The notes beneath the pieces were generated by a model. It saw only the letters and a program-made list of their open reading frames with translations, was not told the DNA's origin and ran no database searches. Below are positions 46,031-54,786 of a DNA stretch of 64,000 bases, in pieces. The DNA comes from an uncultured Paracoccaceae bacterium. GTDB lineage: Bacteria > Pseudomonadota > Alphaproteobacteria > Rhodobacterales > Rhodobacteraceae. How positions within the stretch are numbered: position 1 is the stretch's first letter; each line of letters begins with the position of its first letter. A program made the position numbers and the translations under genes. The DNA is taken from contig CANMPD010000002.1 of assembly GCA_947499635.1 (NCBI GenBank), positions 302,720 through 366,719 on the forward strand, read 5' to 3'.

Positions 46031-46399
46031 ATGAGAAAAGAAATTTATTTAACTATGGGTTTGGCTTTAGGCCTGTCAACACAGGTTGCACAAGCGGATG
46101 AACCGGTTATCGAAGCGGTTCATTTCCACAAAAGTGGCGAGACATGGAGTATTTCAGTTACCATGTCGCACTCAGATACGGGTTGGAGTGACTATGCCGA
46201 CGGTTGGCGTGTCTTGGCACCCGACGGCAGCGAAATTGCCGTGCGCGTGTTGTACCACCCACATGTAAATGAACAACCATTTACCCGTTCGCTACACGAT
46301 GTCGCCATCCCAGAAGGTATAGGGCATGTGTTGATCCAAGCCCGTAGCAGTACCGAAGGCTGGGCCGAGCACACAGCAAAAGTTATGTTGCCGAATTAG
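46031..46399 (+). CDS. Hypothetical exported protein, 122 aa
   Basis: A small protein with a signal peptide (MRKEIYLTMGLALGLSTQVAQA) and a beta-rich mature part (GETWSISVTMSHSDTGWSDYADGWRVL, then IGHVLIQARSSTEGWAEH). I do not recognise a named family, though the compact single-domain form is like periplasmic proteins conserved in Rhodobacterales. GTG 46022 is an alternative start. Follows the DUF599 gene by 53 nt on the same strand. Confidence 0.72.
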   Translation: MRKEIYLTMGLALGLSTQVAQADEPVIEAVHFHKSGETWSISVTMSHSDTGWSDYADGWRVLAPDGSEIAVRVLYHPHVNEQPFTRSLHDVAIPEGIGHVLIQARSSTEGWAEHTAKVMLPN

Positions 46400-46410
46400 C
46401 CTGCACATAT

Positions 46411-46566
46411 TTACCGCCAAAACGACAAAGCGAACCGCGCGCGATCTAATAGGCCGCGGCTTCCCGAGAGTTTTTGATCATGAGGCCGCATAAAGTCTGG
46501 CGTTTGTCGTACGATGTGAAACAATTTCTGCCGACGCATGGCGAGTTCTTGTTTGGTCAGTGTCAT
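46411..46566 (-). CDS. Small basic protein, 51 aa (not in ORF track)
   Basis: An ORF too short for the track: MTLTKQELAMRRQKLFHIVR at the N-terminus, ending GLLDRARFALSFWR. Its ATG is preceded by GGAAGAG at a suitable distance, and the peptide has a coherent amphipathic, Arg-rich character without repeats of rare codons. I do not recognise the family. It lies downstream of rlmH on the same strand and convergent with the exported-protein gene. Confidence 0.5.
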   Translation of the reverse strand: MTLTKQELAMRRQKLFHIVRQTPDFMRPHDQKLSGSRGLLDRARFALSFWR

Positions 46567-46704
46567 GGTGCTCTTCCGTTCTGGACGCTGTGTCGTCGGG
46601 ATAGGTTCCCGCTGCGTCCTAACATACCAGTGGATCAGGCTAAAATGAGACCATGTGGCGACAGTTTCATATTGCGCACGCCACAGGTCTAAAGGAAGAG
46701 TTAA

Positions 46705-47175
46705 TCACGCCCTGTGATACGGGCTCCCGGACAAAATCGTCGCAGCCCGATAGACCTGTTCAGCCAGCATCAAACGCACCATCATATGGGGCCAGACCAT
46801 TTTCCCGAATGATATTGAAAAGTCCGCTTCTGCACGCAGGCTAGGATCGATCCCGTCAGCACCGCCAATGATCAACGCCAAATCCTGGCGTCCGTTGTCC
46901 CGCCAGCCAGATATTTTTTTGGAAAAATCAGGAGAAGACAAAACCTGTCCACGCTCGTCCAAAGTACATATCACAGCACCTTTGGGCAAAGCTTTACGCA
47001 ACAAATCCGCCTCAGCTTTCATGCCAGCGTTTTTCTTGTCTTCAACTTCGGTGACACTGATCGGCCCAAGACTCAGACCACGTCCAACCTTGTTAAAACG
47101 GCTGATATAGTCATCAATTAATGTCTTTTCCGGTCCGGCGCGCAACCGCCCTACCGCACAGATATGCACACGCAT
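46705..47175 (-). CDS. rlmH: 23S rRNA (pseudouridine1915-N3)-methyltransferase
   Basis: A 156-residue SPOUT methyltransferase acting on pseudouridine 1915 of helix 69 in assembled 70S ribosomes. It opens MRVHICAVGRLRAGPEK, and has the trefoil-knot SAM site LALIIGGADGIDPSLRAEADFSISFGKMVWPHMMVRLMLAEQVYRAATILSG with the invariant HxxxR and YRA. The standard partner rsfS is immediately upstream on the same strand. Confidence 0.96.
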   Translation of the reverse strand: MRVHICAVGRLRAGPEKTLIDDYISRFNKVGRGLSLGPISVTEVEDKKNAGMKAEADLLRKALPKGAVICTLDERGQVLSSPDFSKKISGWRDNGRQDLALIIGGADGIDPSLRAEADFSISFGKMVWPHMMVRLMLAEQVYRAATILSGSPYHRA

Positions 47176-47241
47176 ATATTTATCTCACCGGACATAAGCC
47201 CAGCGCCTCGTAAACCTAATCACGCGTATGCGCAGCTGATC

Positions 47242-47601
47242 TTAGCTGTTGCCTGCGTTTGGCAGCCACATCTTTTCGATTTGGTAGAACTCACGAACTT
47301 CTGGACGGAACAAATGTACAATCACATCACCCGTATCAATCAGCACCCAATCGCCTGTGTCTTTGCCTTCGACTTTACAAATCAAACCATAGTCGTGCTT
47401 GAGTTTTTCCATCAACTTTTCAGACATCGCCGCGACCTGACGGGTCGAACGACCTGTCGCTACGATCATATAATCGCCAATAGCCGTCTTACCGCGCAAA
47501 TCGATCTGCGTGATATCTTCGGCTTTGTCTTCATCAAGAGAAGACATGATACGTGCCAACAGCTCTTCACTGGTGGGCTGGGGAAGCGCAGCAACGGCCA
47601 T
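47242..47601 (-). CDS. rsfS: Ribosomal silencing factor RsfS
   Basis: A 119-residue RsfS/Iojap protein that binds uL14 and blocks 50S-30S joining when growth slows. Core blocks are DDKAEDITQIDLRGKTAIGDYMIVATGRSTRQVAAMSEKL and GDWVLIDTGDVIVHLFRPEVREFYQIEKMW. Start choice is unclear: ATG 47601 gives a normal length but has no Shine-Dalgarno sequence of its own; it overlaps the stop of an 18-codon upstream ORF that has AGGAGG. A CTG in the RsfS frame 8 nt after AGGAGG is an alternative start, giving the longer Ala-rich N-terminus. The track start 47730 is unlikely. Confidence 0.9.
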   Translation of the reverse strand: MAVAALPQPTSEELLARIMSSLDEDKAEDITQIDLRGKTAIGDYMIVATGRSTRQVAAMSEKLMEKLKHDYGLICKVEGKDTGDWVLIDTGDVIVHLFRPEVREFYQIEKMWLPNAGNS

Positions 47602-47657
47602 CACAGCTGCTCTGGCAGGGGCGGCAACTGCCGCTTGAGGTTGGGCTGACAGGACAT
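47601..47657 (-). CDS. Candidate 18-codon upstream ORF overlapping rsfS
   Basis: ATG 47657 lies 3 nt after AGGAGG and encodes MSCQPNLKRQLPPLPEQL, stopping at a TGA that shares one base with the rsfS ATG (TGATG). Such an arrangement suits translational coupling. The 3-nt spacing is tighter than usual, so the strong ribosome site might instead serve a CTG start of rsfS. Confidence 0.3.
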   Translation of the reverse strand: MSCQPNLKRQLPPLPEQL

Positions 47658-47671
47658 TGTCCTCCTTATTT

Positions 47672-47694
47672 AGCGTCGTCTGTCCCCCGACGCT
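47672..47694 (-). other. Hairpin before the rsfS ribosome binding site
   Basis: AGCGTC and GACGCT pair around an 11-nt C/T-rich loop just 5' of AAATAAGGAGG on the minus strand. It could set the position of the ribosome site or be a weak leader stem. Confidence 0.35.
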
Positions 47695-47730
47695 GGGGTC
47701 AGATGAATAATAACAACGCCAGTCTCTCAT

Positions 47731-48079
47731 TTCAATGAAACCGGGCCCGAGAAGGTCAAATTTGACGCAACTGTTGCACAGTCAAACAAGCAGTTGCCAC
47801 TAGACCTGTTTCGCTCTTGATACAAGACCTTTCCATATATCGCCTAAAATGAATCCAATAGCTATCTTGCGAGAGATCGCCTTGTCCTGTAATGGAAGCG
47901 AATGGAACGTATCTTTGACATCGCAGACCGGGCTTGGTTGCCCTGGCGTTTTCACGGAGCCTCGCGCTCGGTACTCGCCCGCCTATAAGCGGGGTTCGTT
48001 GCTGTGGCGCATGCTTTTGCTATGCCTACATGCATATTGCTAAGCTACCTATATTTTTTGACATCCACGGGAGAGCGAA
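47731..48079. other. Leader/promoter region of leuC
   Basis: 349 bp between the divergent rsfS and leuC genes. It holds a 5-bp GC hairpin (CCCGC-CTATAA-GCGGG, 47978-47993), a Leu-codon-rich mini-ORF at 48011-48043, a TATGC-CTACAT-GCATA stem inside that ORF, and a six-T run at 48054-48059 shortly before the leuC ribosome site. Confidence 0.5.
48011..48043 (+). CDS. Candidate leucine leader peptide before leuC
   Basis: The short ORF reads MLLLCLHAYC then stop, four Leu codons in ten; read back in frame from a possible TTG start at 47999 there are six in fourteen (LLWRMLLLCL). Leu-rich leader peptides regulate leu operons by ribosome-dependent attenuation in many proteobacteria. Shine-Dalgarno support is poor and the terminator stem weak, so this is a suggestion only. 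Confidence 0.3.
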   Translation: MLLLCLHAYC

Positions 48080-49489
48080 ATGACCGCCCCGAAGACACTC
48101 TATGATAAAATCTGGGATGCGCATGTTGCGCATGAGGCCGAAGACGGCACCTGCCTGTTATACATTGATCGCCACTTGGTTCACGAAGTGACCTCCCCGC
48201 AAGCCTTTGAAGGTTTGCGCATGGCAGGTCGTAAGGTGCATGCCCCAGACAAAACGATTGCCGTGCCAGATCACAATGTTCCAACCACGTTGGATCGCGC
48301 CAATCCTGAAACCATGACCCAAGACAGCCGCATCCAGGTCGACGCATTGGACAAAAATGCCCGCGAATTCGGTGTGCACTATTATCCTGTATCGGACATC
48401 CGTCAGGGGATCGTGCATATCGTTGGACCCGAAAACGGTTGGACCCTCCCCGGCATGACCGTTGTGTGCGGCGACAGCCACACCGCCACCCATGGTGCCT
48501 TTGGATCCTTGGCTCATGGTATCGGCACATCTGAGGTTGAACATGTTTTGGCAACGCAAACGTTGATCCAAAAGAAATCCAAAAACATGAAAGTCGAAGT
48601 AACTGGCAAACTTGCGCCAGGTGTTACGCCTAAAGATGTGGTCTTGGCCATCATTGGCGAGACAGGCACCGGCGGTGGGACAGGCTATGTTATTGAATAT
48701 TGCGGCCAGGTATTCCGCGACATGTCAATGGAGGGCCGTATGACCGTCTGTAACATGGCGATCGAAGGCGGCGCCCGTGCAGGGTTAGTGGCCCCAGACG
48801 AGACGACTTTTAACTACGTCAAAGGTCGCACACATGCGCCTAAAGGCGCGCAATGGGAAGCGGCGCTGAACTGGTGGAAAACACTTTATACCGACGATGA
48901 CGCATATTTCGATAAGGTTGTCACCCTCAAGGGCGAAGACATCCAACCCGTCGTGACTTGGGGCACATCGCCCGAAGATGTATTACCAATCACTGCTGTT
49001 GTACCGCACCCCGATGACTTTGAGGGCGGCAAAATCGAAGCTGCCAAGCGCGCGATTGAATATATGGGCCTGACTCCGGGGCAGAAATTGACCGATATTG
49101 AAATCGATACGGTCTTTATTGGTTCCTGCACCAATGGTCGCATCGAAGATTTGCGTGCCGTCGCAGATGTCGTGAAAGGCAAAAAGATCAAAGATGGCAT
49201 GCGTGCCATGATCGTGCCTGGCTCTGGTCTCGTGCGGGCTCAGGCAGAAGAAGAAGGCCTAGCAGCAATTTTTGCCGAAGCTGGATTCGAGTGGCGCCTC
49301 GCAGGATGTTCGATGTGTTTGGCGATGAACCCGGACCAACTGTCCGAAGGTGAACGCTGTGCCGCGACATCGAACCGGAACTTTGAAGGTCGCCAAGGCT
49401 ACAAAGGCCGCACCCACTTGGTTTCCCCCGCAATGGCAGCAGCCGCTGCTTTGACTGGAAGACTGACCGACGTGCGTGAGCTTGCATAA
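48080..49489 (+). CDS. leuC: 3-Isopropylmalate dehydratase large subunit
   Basis: A 469-residue aconitase-family subunit that, with LeuD, isomerises 2- to 3-isopropylmalate in leucine synthesis. It opens [15 protein letters not shown]; the 4Fe-4S ligands are the Cys of [13 protein letters not shown]-adjacent active-site region, [14 protein letters not shown] and [19 protein letters not shown] precedes the ATG. leuD follows 77 nt downstream. Confidence 0.97.
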   Translation: MTAPKTLYDKIWDAHVAHEAEDGTCLLYIDRHLVHEVTSPQAFEGLRMAGRKVHAPDKTIAVPDHNVPTTLDRANPETMTQDSRIQVDALDKNAREFGVHYYPVSDIRQGIVHIVGPENGWTLPGMTVVCGDSHTATHGAFGSLAHGIGTSEVEHVLATQTLIQKKSKNMKVEVTGKLAPGVTPKDVVLAIIGETGTGGGTGYVIEYCGQVFRDMSMEGRMTVCNMAIEGGARAGLVAPDETTFNYVKGRTHAPKGAQWEAALNWWKTLYTDDDAYFDKVVTLKGEDIQPVVTWGTSPEDVLPITAVVPHPDDFEGGKIEAAKRAIEYMGLTPGQKLTDIEIDTVFIGSCTNGRIEDLRAVADVVKGKKIKDGMRAMIVPGSGLVRAQAEEEGLAAIFAEAGFEWRLAGCSMCLAMNPDQLSEGERCAATSNRNFEGRQGYKGRTHLVSPAMAAAAALTGRLTDVRELA

Positions 49490-49566
49490 AAGTATCGGGC
49501 GGGGCTTTGCCCTACTCGGCTTTCAGCTTATTGCCTGCAAATTTTCCGCTCCTAGAGGAGAGTGAC

Positions 49567-50172
49567 ATGAAAAAATTCGAAACTTTTACCGGTGTCGCAG
49601 CCCCTATGCCGCTTGTGAACATCGACACAGACATGATTATCCCCAAAATCTTTCTGAAAACCATCAAGCGTTCTGGCTTGGGTGTGCATGCTTTTGATGA
49701 GATGCGTTTTGACCGTCAAGGCAACGAAATTCCTGATTTTGTTCTGAACAAACCCGCATACCGCAAAAGTGAGATTATCGTTGCCGGCGATAACTTTGGC
49801 TGTGGCTCATCACGTGAACACGCCCCTTGGGCGTTAGCCGATTTCGGCATCAAAGTGGTACTCTCAACATCTTTTGCCGATATCTTTTTCAACAACTGCT
49901 TTAAGAATGGTATGCTGCCGATTGTTCTACCTCAGGAGCAAATCGACCTGCTTATGCAAGATGCTGAAAAAGGCGAAAACGCGCGGATGACCGTGGACCT
50001 TGAAGCCCAAGAGATCACAACATCTGATGGCGACGTGATCAAATTCAACGTCGATAGTTTCAAAAAGCACTGTCTGCTGAATGGGCTGGATGACATCGGT
50101 CTAACACTAGAAAAGTCCGGCGCAATTAAGAGTTTTGAAGAAAACGCAGCGCAGTCTCGCCCATGGGTCTAA
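49567..50172 (+). CDS. leuD: 3-Isopropylmalate dehydratase small subunit
   Basis: A 201-residue LeuD, the swivel domain partner of Leu[32 protein letters not shown] is the typical N-terminus and [22 protein letters not shown] the substrate-binding loop. The ATG at 49567 has GGAGAG upstream; the track start at 49507 lies in the leuC-leuD spacer. A strong terminator follows. Confidence 0.97.
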   Translation: MKKFETFTGVAAPMPLVNIDTDMIIPKIFLKTIKRSGLGVHAFDEMRFDRQGNEIPDFVLNKPAYRKSEIIVAGDNFGCGSSREHAPWALADFGIKVVLSTSFADIFFNNCFKNGMLPIVLPQEQIDLLMQDAEKGENARMTVDLEAQEITTSDGDVIKFNVDSFKKHCLLNGLDDIGLTLEKSGAIKSFEENAAQSRPWV

Positions 50173-50203
50173 CAGACCATTAACAAGGCGAAACCTATGC
50201 GAG

Positions 50204-50234
50204 AAAACCGCCCCTTCAAAAAGGGCGGTTTTTT
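50204..50234 (+). terminator. Rho-independent terminator after leuD
   Basis: AAAACCGCCC-CTTCAAAAA-GGGCGGTTTT followed by TT: a 10-bp stem with a U-run, 31 nt after the leuD stop. Confidence 0.9.
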
Positions 50235-50546
50235 ATGACCACACCTTTTGCAAATCGCCCGCCCTCATTTCTGCCACATTCACCCTAGGTGAATATAGAT
50301 TCTAAAATACGTCCTCTCCTGTGTCATGTCTGGTCGCAAACGAACCTAACACTCTGAAATTTCAAGCAGGATTGATGCAAGCGTGCACCATTCTCAACTT
50401 TGCACGCGTAAAAATCAAAATAAAACACTCGGCTCGCTTGAGACATCTACTCGAATTCTGCAACAATGGGGCAAAATTGAGGCAATCTGTTCTCATTTAG
50501 AGGACACTCCATATTGGTACCGCGCATTATAAGCGCTGACCTTTAG
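50235..50546. other. Intergenic region after leuD
   Basis: 312 bp with no gene. It contains the perfect inverted repeat ATTCACC-CTA-GGTGAAT (50278-50294) and AT-rich sequence that probably holds the promoter of the next two genes. Confidence 0.5.
50278..50294. promoter_or_regulatory. Inverted repeat ATTCACC-CTA-GGTGAAT
   Basis: A perfect 7-bp inverted repeat with 3-nt spacer, about 250 nt before the membrane-protein gene. The form suits a dimeric regulator; I cannot name one. Confidence 0.4.
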
Positions 50547-51395
50547 GTGAAGGGATTTGACGTGCTTGCAGGCATGGGTGGCGCAGCTTTGCGTGGAATA
50601 ATGGTTGTTGGACTAGTGGCGTTACCGTCGCTCATCCTGCCATCGTCGACTTGGCAATCTGCCGAGCTGGTTGTGCTTGCAACCCTGCTATGTGGTGGGT
50701 TCACCTTTATGGAATACTATGCCGCATCGCCGTCCTGTATTGAATTTCGCGACGCTGCACCTGTAAATCGCATTCGTTTTAGCTGTTTACTGCTGTGCGT
50801 TTTACTGGTTGCGATCACATTACAATTTCACACTCATACGACACCCTTAAATACGCTGATGTATCATGGGGGACTCATGCTTGGAAATCTTCTGGACTTT
50901 CCACTATCGCCTGTGCGTTTGATCCAAAAGTTGTTACCTCCGGCAGTTACAACGACACATGTGAACTTGATCCGCAGCGTCTGTTCAGTCGCTTATTTCA
51001 TCTCACTTGGTGCGATAGTGTTCTATGCCCTTATATTGCGTGCAACCCAGTGGCCATTGCACAAGGGTCCGTTCAATGTCTGGGTCAACTTACCCTTGTT
51101 TGATCCAACCGCGGGCGGCGATGTTGTAGCTCGTCTACGCCGAGATGCGCGACTACACTTTCTCTGTGGTTTCACTTTGCCTTTCCTGTTGCCAATCTTT
51201 TTGCTGCAAGCCAGCCATAACGTCATTATTCTACATATGTTGGAGACCCCGCAACTTTTGGCATGGGTCACTACGGGCTGGGCCATGATACCCGCAATGA
51301 TGGTCATGCGCGCAATTACACGGTTGCGAGTGGCGGAATTAATTACGCAAAAACGTCGCAGCTTTGCGCAAGCACAAGACTTTCAGACAGTATGA
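50547..51395 (+). CDS. Hypothetical polytopic membrane protein, 282 aa
   Basis: I do not recognise a named family. The protein has about six hydrophobic helices: about residues 18-33, 37-55, 78-95, a central span near 135-160, LHFLCGFTLPFLLPIFLLQ, and LLAWVTTGWAMIPAMMVMRA near the end. The start is GTG 50547; GTG 50562 has a better ribosome site (AGGGA, 6 nt) and is an equal option. Its stop overlaps the next ATG (ATGA), tying it to the endonuclease/exonuclease/phosphatase-family gene. Confidence 0.75.
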   Translation: MKGFDVLAGMGGAALRGIMVVGLVALPSLILPSSTWQSAELVVLATLLCGGFTFMEYYAASPSCIEFRDAAPVNRIRFSCLLLCVLLVAITLQFHTHTTPLNTLMYHGGLMLGNLLDFPLSPVRLIQKLLPPAVTTTHVNLIRSVCSVAYFISLGAIVFYALILRATQWPLHKGPFNVWVNLPLFDPTAGGDVVARLRRDARLHFLCGFTLPFLLPIFLLQASHNVIILHMLETPQLLAWVTTGWAMIPAMMVMRAITRLRVAELITQKRRSFAQAQDFQTV

Positions 51396-52402
51396 CAACA
51401 CGCTGGATCACAGGGCTGCTCTGTGTACTGGCTTATCTAACCCTAGGTGGTGTTACGGCGCTGAAAGCAGAAACTTTGCGTATTGCAAATTTTCATACCG
51501 ACTTATCTCGTGATGGCCCAGGAATGTTACTGCGCGATCTGACCCGCAGTACAGAACCCGATATAAAAGCCGTCATTGCAACAATATTAGCATCGGATGC
51601 GGATATTATTACCCTGCAAGGGGTGGACTGGGATTTTGAGCAACGCACCGCACGAGCCCTTAAGGCGCAGTTGGCGCAACGATACCCGTTTCACTTTACC
51701 TCAAAACCCAACGCAGGCCAGCCCAGTGGATTAGACATGGATGGCGATGGTCAAATTGGGCGAGCGGGTGACAGCCTAGGATGGGGCCAATTCAGTGGCC
51801 AAAATGGATTGTTAATTCTGTCTCAACACCCGATTATTACGCCACAGGTGATAGACCTTACCCCAATGTTATGGCGAGATTTACCTGCACATCAAATGCC
51901 CCGCTATGATAACGGCCTGCCTTTTCCTTCCGAGGCTGTGCAATATGTACAACCCTTGTCGTCGACCAACCATTGGGCTGTTCCTATCAATATTGGCGCA
52001 GACTCTCCGCTGTGGATTATCGCTTTCCATGCAACCCCACCCGTCTTTGACGGGCCCGAAGATCGCAATGGTCGGCGCAATGCTGACGAACTCCGCCTCG
52101 CCCAACGCCTGATTGACAAAGTATACCCTGCGCCATTTGTCCTTACAGGGGCTGCGAATTTAGACCCTCATCGTGGCGACGGACAGCACGAAGCCATCAC
52201 CCAATTGCTCGCAGATCCGCGCCTACAAGACCCCACGCCAAGCGACACACAAAACCAAACGCACACGGTCGAGTGGCCACAAACCGGCCCGATGCGGGTT
52301 GATTATGTCCTACCTGCGCGCAGTTTGTCAGTGATTGGCGCAGGCCTGCTGCGCGACACGGGCAGCCGCCACAGCCTTGTTTGGGTGGATATCATGCCTT
52401 AA
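51392..52402 (+). CDS. Endonuclease/exonuclease/phosphatase family protein, exported
   Basis: A 336-residue protein with an N-terminal signal sequence (MTTRWITGLLCVLAYLTLGGVTALKA) and an EEP fold: LRIANFHTDLSR at the start, SDADIITLQGVDWDF, GLLILSQHPI, and the late FVLTGAANLDP and VDYVLPARSLSVIG. In this family metal-dependent phosphodiester hydrolysis acts on DNA, phospholipids or inositol phosphates. Some usual acidic and His residues look altered (ITLQG for ITLQE, and TGAANLDP for TGDFN), so activity is uncertain. Coupled to the membrane-protein gene by a 4-nt overlap. Confidence 0.82.
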   Translation: MTTRWITGLLCVLAYLTLGGVTALKAETLRIANFHTDLSRDGPGMLLRDLTRSTEPDIKAVIATILASDADIITLQGVDWDFEQRTARALKAQLAQRYPFHFTSKPNAGQPSGLDMDGDGQIGRAGDSLGWGQFSGQNGLLILSQHPIITPQVIDLTPMLWRDLPAHQMPRYDNGLPFPSEAVQYVQPLSSTNHWAVPINIGADSPLWIIAFHATPPVFDGPEDRNGRRNADELRLAQRLIDKVYPAPFVLTGAANLDPHRGDGQHEAITQLLADPRLQDPTPSDTQNQTHTVEWPQTGPMRVDYVLPARSLSVIGAGLLRDTGSRHSLVWVDIMP

Positions 52403-52505
52403 CCTGTATTCCTGTGCGAGGTTTAGCCTTAAATCCACCGGCAGTTATTGACGCTCTGCAGCTTGGCCGCTACGCCCATGCGCAACACTTTTGAGGAGCT
52501 TACGC

Positions 52506-53615
52506 ATGACCAACCCATCGATTCTCATCCTTCCCGGCGACGGTATCGGCCCAGAAGTCATGGCCGAAGTCCGCAAGGTCATCAGCTGGTTTGGTGACAA
52601 ACGTGACATCGCCTTTGACGTGAGTGAAGATCTCGTGGGTGGCGCAGCTTATGACGCACATGGAACCCCCTTGCATGACGACACAATGGCTAAAGCCCAA
52701 GAAGTCGACGCAGTCCTGCTGGGTGCTGTTGGGGGGCCAAAGTACGATGTCTTGGACTTTTCAGTAAAACCTGAACGTGGTCTTCTACGTTTACGTAAAG
52801 AAATGGATTTGTTTTCCAACCTACGCCCAGCACAATGCTTTGATGCGCTCGCAGATTTCTCATCTTTGAAAAAAGATGTGGTTGCCGGGCTGGACATAAT
52901 GATCGTTCGCGAGCTCACATCAGGTATCTATTTTGGCGAGCCGCGCGGCATCTTTACAGAAGGCAATGAACGGGTTGGTGTAAACACCCAGCGCTATACC
53001 GAAAGCGAGATTAACCGTGTCGCACGGTCGGCATTTGAACTGGCAATGCGTCGTGACAAAAAACTGTGCTCGATGGAAAAAGCCAACGTCATGGAAAGTG
53101 GTATCCTGTGGAGAGAAGTCGTAACTGAGGTTGCTAAAGACTATCCCGAGGTTGAACTCTCGCATATGTACGCCGATGCAGGCGCAATGCAACTGTGCCG
53201 TTGGCCAAAGCAATTCGACGTCATCGTGACGGATAACTTGTTTGGCGATCTGCTATCTGATGCGGCCGCGATGCTGACTGGCTCACTGGGCATGTTGCCT
53301 TCTGCGAGTCTGGGAGCCCCTATGGAGAATGGTCGCCCCAAAGCGCTGTACGAACCGGTACATGGCTCTGCACCAGACATTGCAGGTCAAGGCAAGGCAA
53401 ACCCGATCGCCTGTATCCTTAGCTTTGCAATGGCGCTGCGTTACAGCTTTGATCTGGGATCTGAGGCTGACCTTCTAGAGGCTGCTGTTGAAAAAATTCT
53501 TGCCGATGGTGTGCGCACTGCCGACCTATTGGGTGAAGAAGGCAAGAGCCCCGTTTCAACATCGCAAATGGGCGATGCCGTTATTGCGGCACTGGACGCA
53601 AGCCTGGCCACTTAA
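52506..53615 (+). CDS. leuB: 3-Isopropylmalate dehydrogenase
   Basis: A 369-residue NAD-dependent dehydrogenase that oxidises and decarboxylates 3-isopropylmalate. Blocks: [51 protein letters not shown]-like (here [21 protein letters not shown]), [15 protein letters not shown], and [29 protein letters not shown]. The ATG at 52506 has GAGGAGC upstream; track start 52491 is 5 codons too long. Separated from leuCD by two unrelated genes. Confidence 0.97.
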   Translation: MTNPSILILPGDGIGPEVMAEVRKVISWFGDKRDIAFDVSEDLVGGAAYDAHGTPLHDDTMAKAQEVDAVLLGAVGGPKYDVLDFSVKPERGLLRLRKEMDLFSNLRPAQCFDALADFSSLKKDVVAGLDIMIVRELTSGIYFGEPRGIFTEGNERVGVNTQRYTESEINRVARSAFELAMRRDKKLCSMEKANVMESGILWREVVTEVAKDYPEVELSHMYADAGAMQLCRWPKQFDVIVTDNLFGDLLSDAAAMLTGSLGMLPSASLGAPMENGRPKALYEPVHGSAPDIAGQGKANPIACILSFAMALRYSFDLGSEADLLEAAVEKILADGVRTADLLGEEGKSPVSTSQMGDAVIAALDASLAT

Positions 53616-53640
53616 GGCGACCAGATATAATATATGCATC

Positions 53641-53671
53641 AAAAGCCTCAGCTTCGCGCTGAGGCTTTTTT
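53641..53671 (+). terminator. Rho-independent terminator after leuB
   Basis: AAAAGCCTCAGC-TTCGC-GCTGAGGCTTTT then TT: a 12-bp stem and U-run, 26 nt after leuB. Confidence 0.92.
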
Positions 53672-53841
53672 ACTCTCAGATGCTATAATCTCATGCCAAT
53701 ACGTCACAATTCATACCTCTTTCATATGAGAATGTAATTTCTGAAGATATCCTGCTTGCCCCTGCCCCCAAAGCAGCGTTAGCGCTAGAGAGGCATCTCT
53801 TAGCCAACAGAAGGTTCAGCGCACAAAAGCGAGGGAATGAT

Positions 53842-54786
53842 ATGAACATTAAGGCAGTGCTCATGGCTCTCTTGGCCTATGGTTTATTTTCGACCCATGA
53901 TGTTGTGGTCAAATTTGTCAGTGTTAATTTGACCGCGTTCCAAATCGTATTCTTCAGTGCGCTTTTGTCCTTTCCCCTACTCACGCTCATGCTCGTACGC
54001 GATACGACGCTGGGAAATCTGCGTCCAAAACACCCACGTTGGACTGCGCTTCGTTCTGTCGTTGTTGCAATCATTCCTGCCTGCGCATTTTATGCGTTTT
54101 CAGTGCTACCCATGGCGCAGGTTTACGCATTGTTGTTTGCGACGCCCTTGTTGGTGACTTTGTTGTCTATTCCAATTCTCGGTGAAAAGGTGGGTTTGCC
54201 GCGTATGACAGCCGTTTTGATCGGCTTTATCGGTGTGATGGTCGTTCTGCGCCCCGGTTCAACCGAATTGGGCCTTGGCCATGCAGCGGCCCTGGTTTCA
54301 GCCTTTGGAGGTGCAACCCAATCTGTCATTTTACGCAAGATAAGCGCAGATGAGCGGCGCAGCGTTTTAATGCTGTTCCCCATGTTGGCCACCGTGATGA
54401 TTATGGGCGCAATAATGCCATTTGTTTATGTTCCCATGAGCTCAGCAGAATTCGGCGGCGTCGCTATTATCGCTTTGCTTGGCTTTTGCGCAATGCTGTG
54501 TCTCGTGCAGGCCTATACTGTCGGCGAAGCGCCTGTTGTCGCACCTATGCAATATTCACAAATCATTTGGGCAACTTTATTTGGCGCATTAATTTTTGGT
54601 GAAAGCGTCGACCAGATGACGCTCCTGGGAGCCGCGATCATCATTGCAAGCGGCGTTATGATCGTTATCCGCGAGGCAAAAGGTGGGCGGTCTCATAACA
54701 CCCCCGTTATTCGTACTCGAAGCCGCCCTTTGACACCTGCAGGAATGAACGTTTCCATTCTTTTGAAACGCCCGACGAAGGAATAA
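53842..54786 (+). CDS. EamA/DMT family transporter
   Basis: A 314-residue inner-membrane protein with ten predicted helices in two EamA repeats (first half begins MALLAYGLFSTHDVVVKFVS; the second about GLGHAAALVSAFGGATQSVILRKIS). DMT exporters move amino acids, nucleotides, osmolytes or drugs; substrate unknown. The C-terminal 30 residues are basic and cytoplasmic. ATG 53842 is preceded by GAGGGAATGAT. Confidence 0.9.
   Translation: MNIKAVLMALLAYGLFSTHDVVVKFVSVNLTAFQIVFFSALLSFPLLTLMLVRDTTLGNLRPKHPRWTALRSVVVAIIPACAFYAFSVLPMAQVYALLFATPLLVTLLSIPILGEKVGLPRMTAVLIGFIGVMVVLRPGSTELGLGHAAALVSAFGGATQSVILRKISADERRSVLMLFPMLATVMIMGAIMPFVYVPMSSAEFGGVAIIALLGFCAMLCLVQAYTVGEAPVVAPMQYSQIIWATLFGALIFGESVDQMTLLGAAIIIASGVMIVIREAKGGRSHNTPVIRTRSRPLTPAGMNVSILLKRPTKE

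Noticed and set aside
48158-48571. Long minus-strand ORFs inside leuC
   Set aside because: Codon-phase shadows of leuC.
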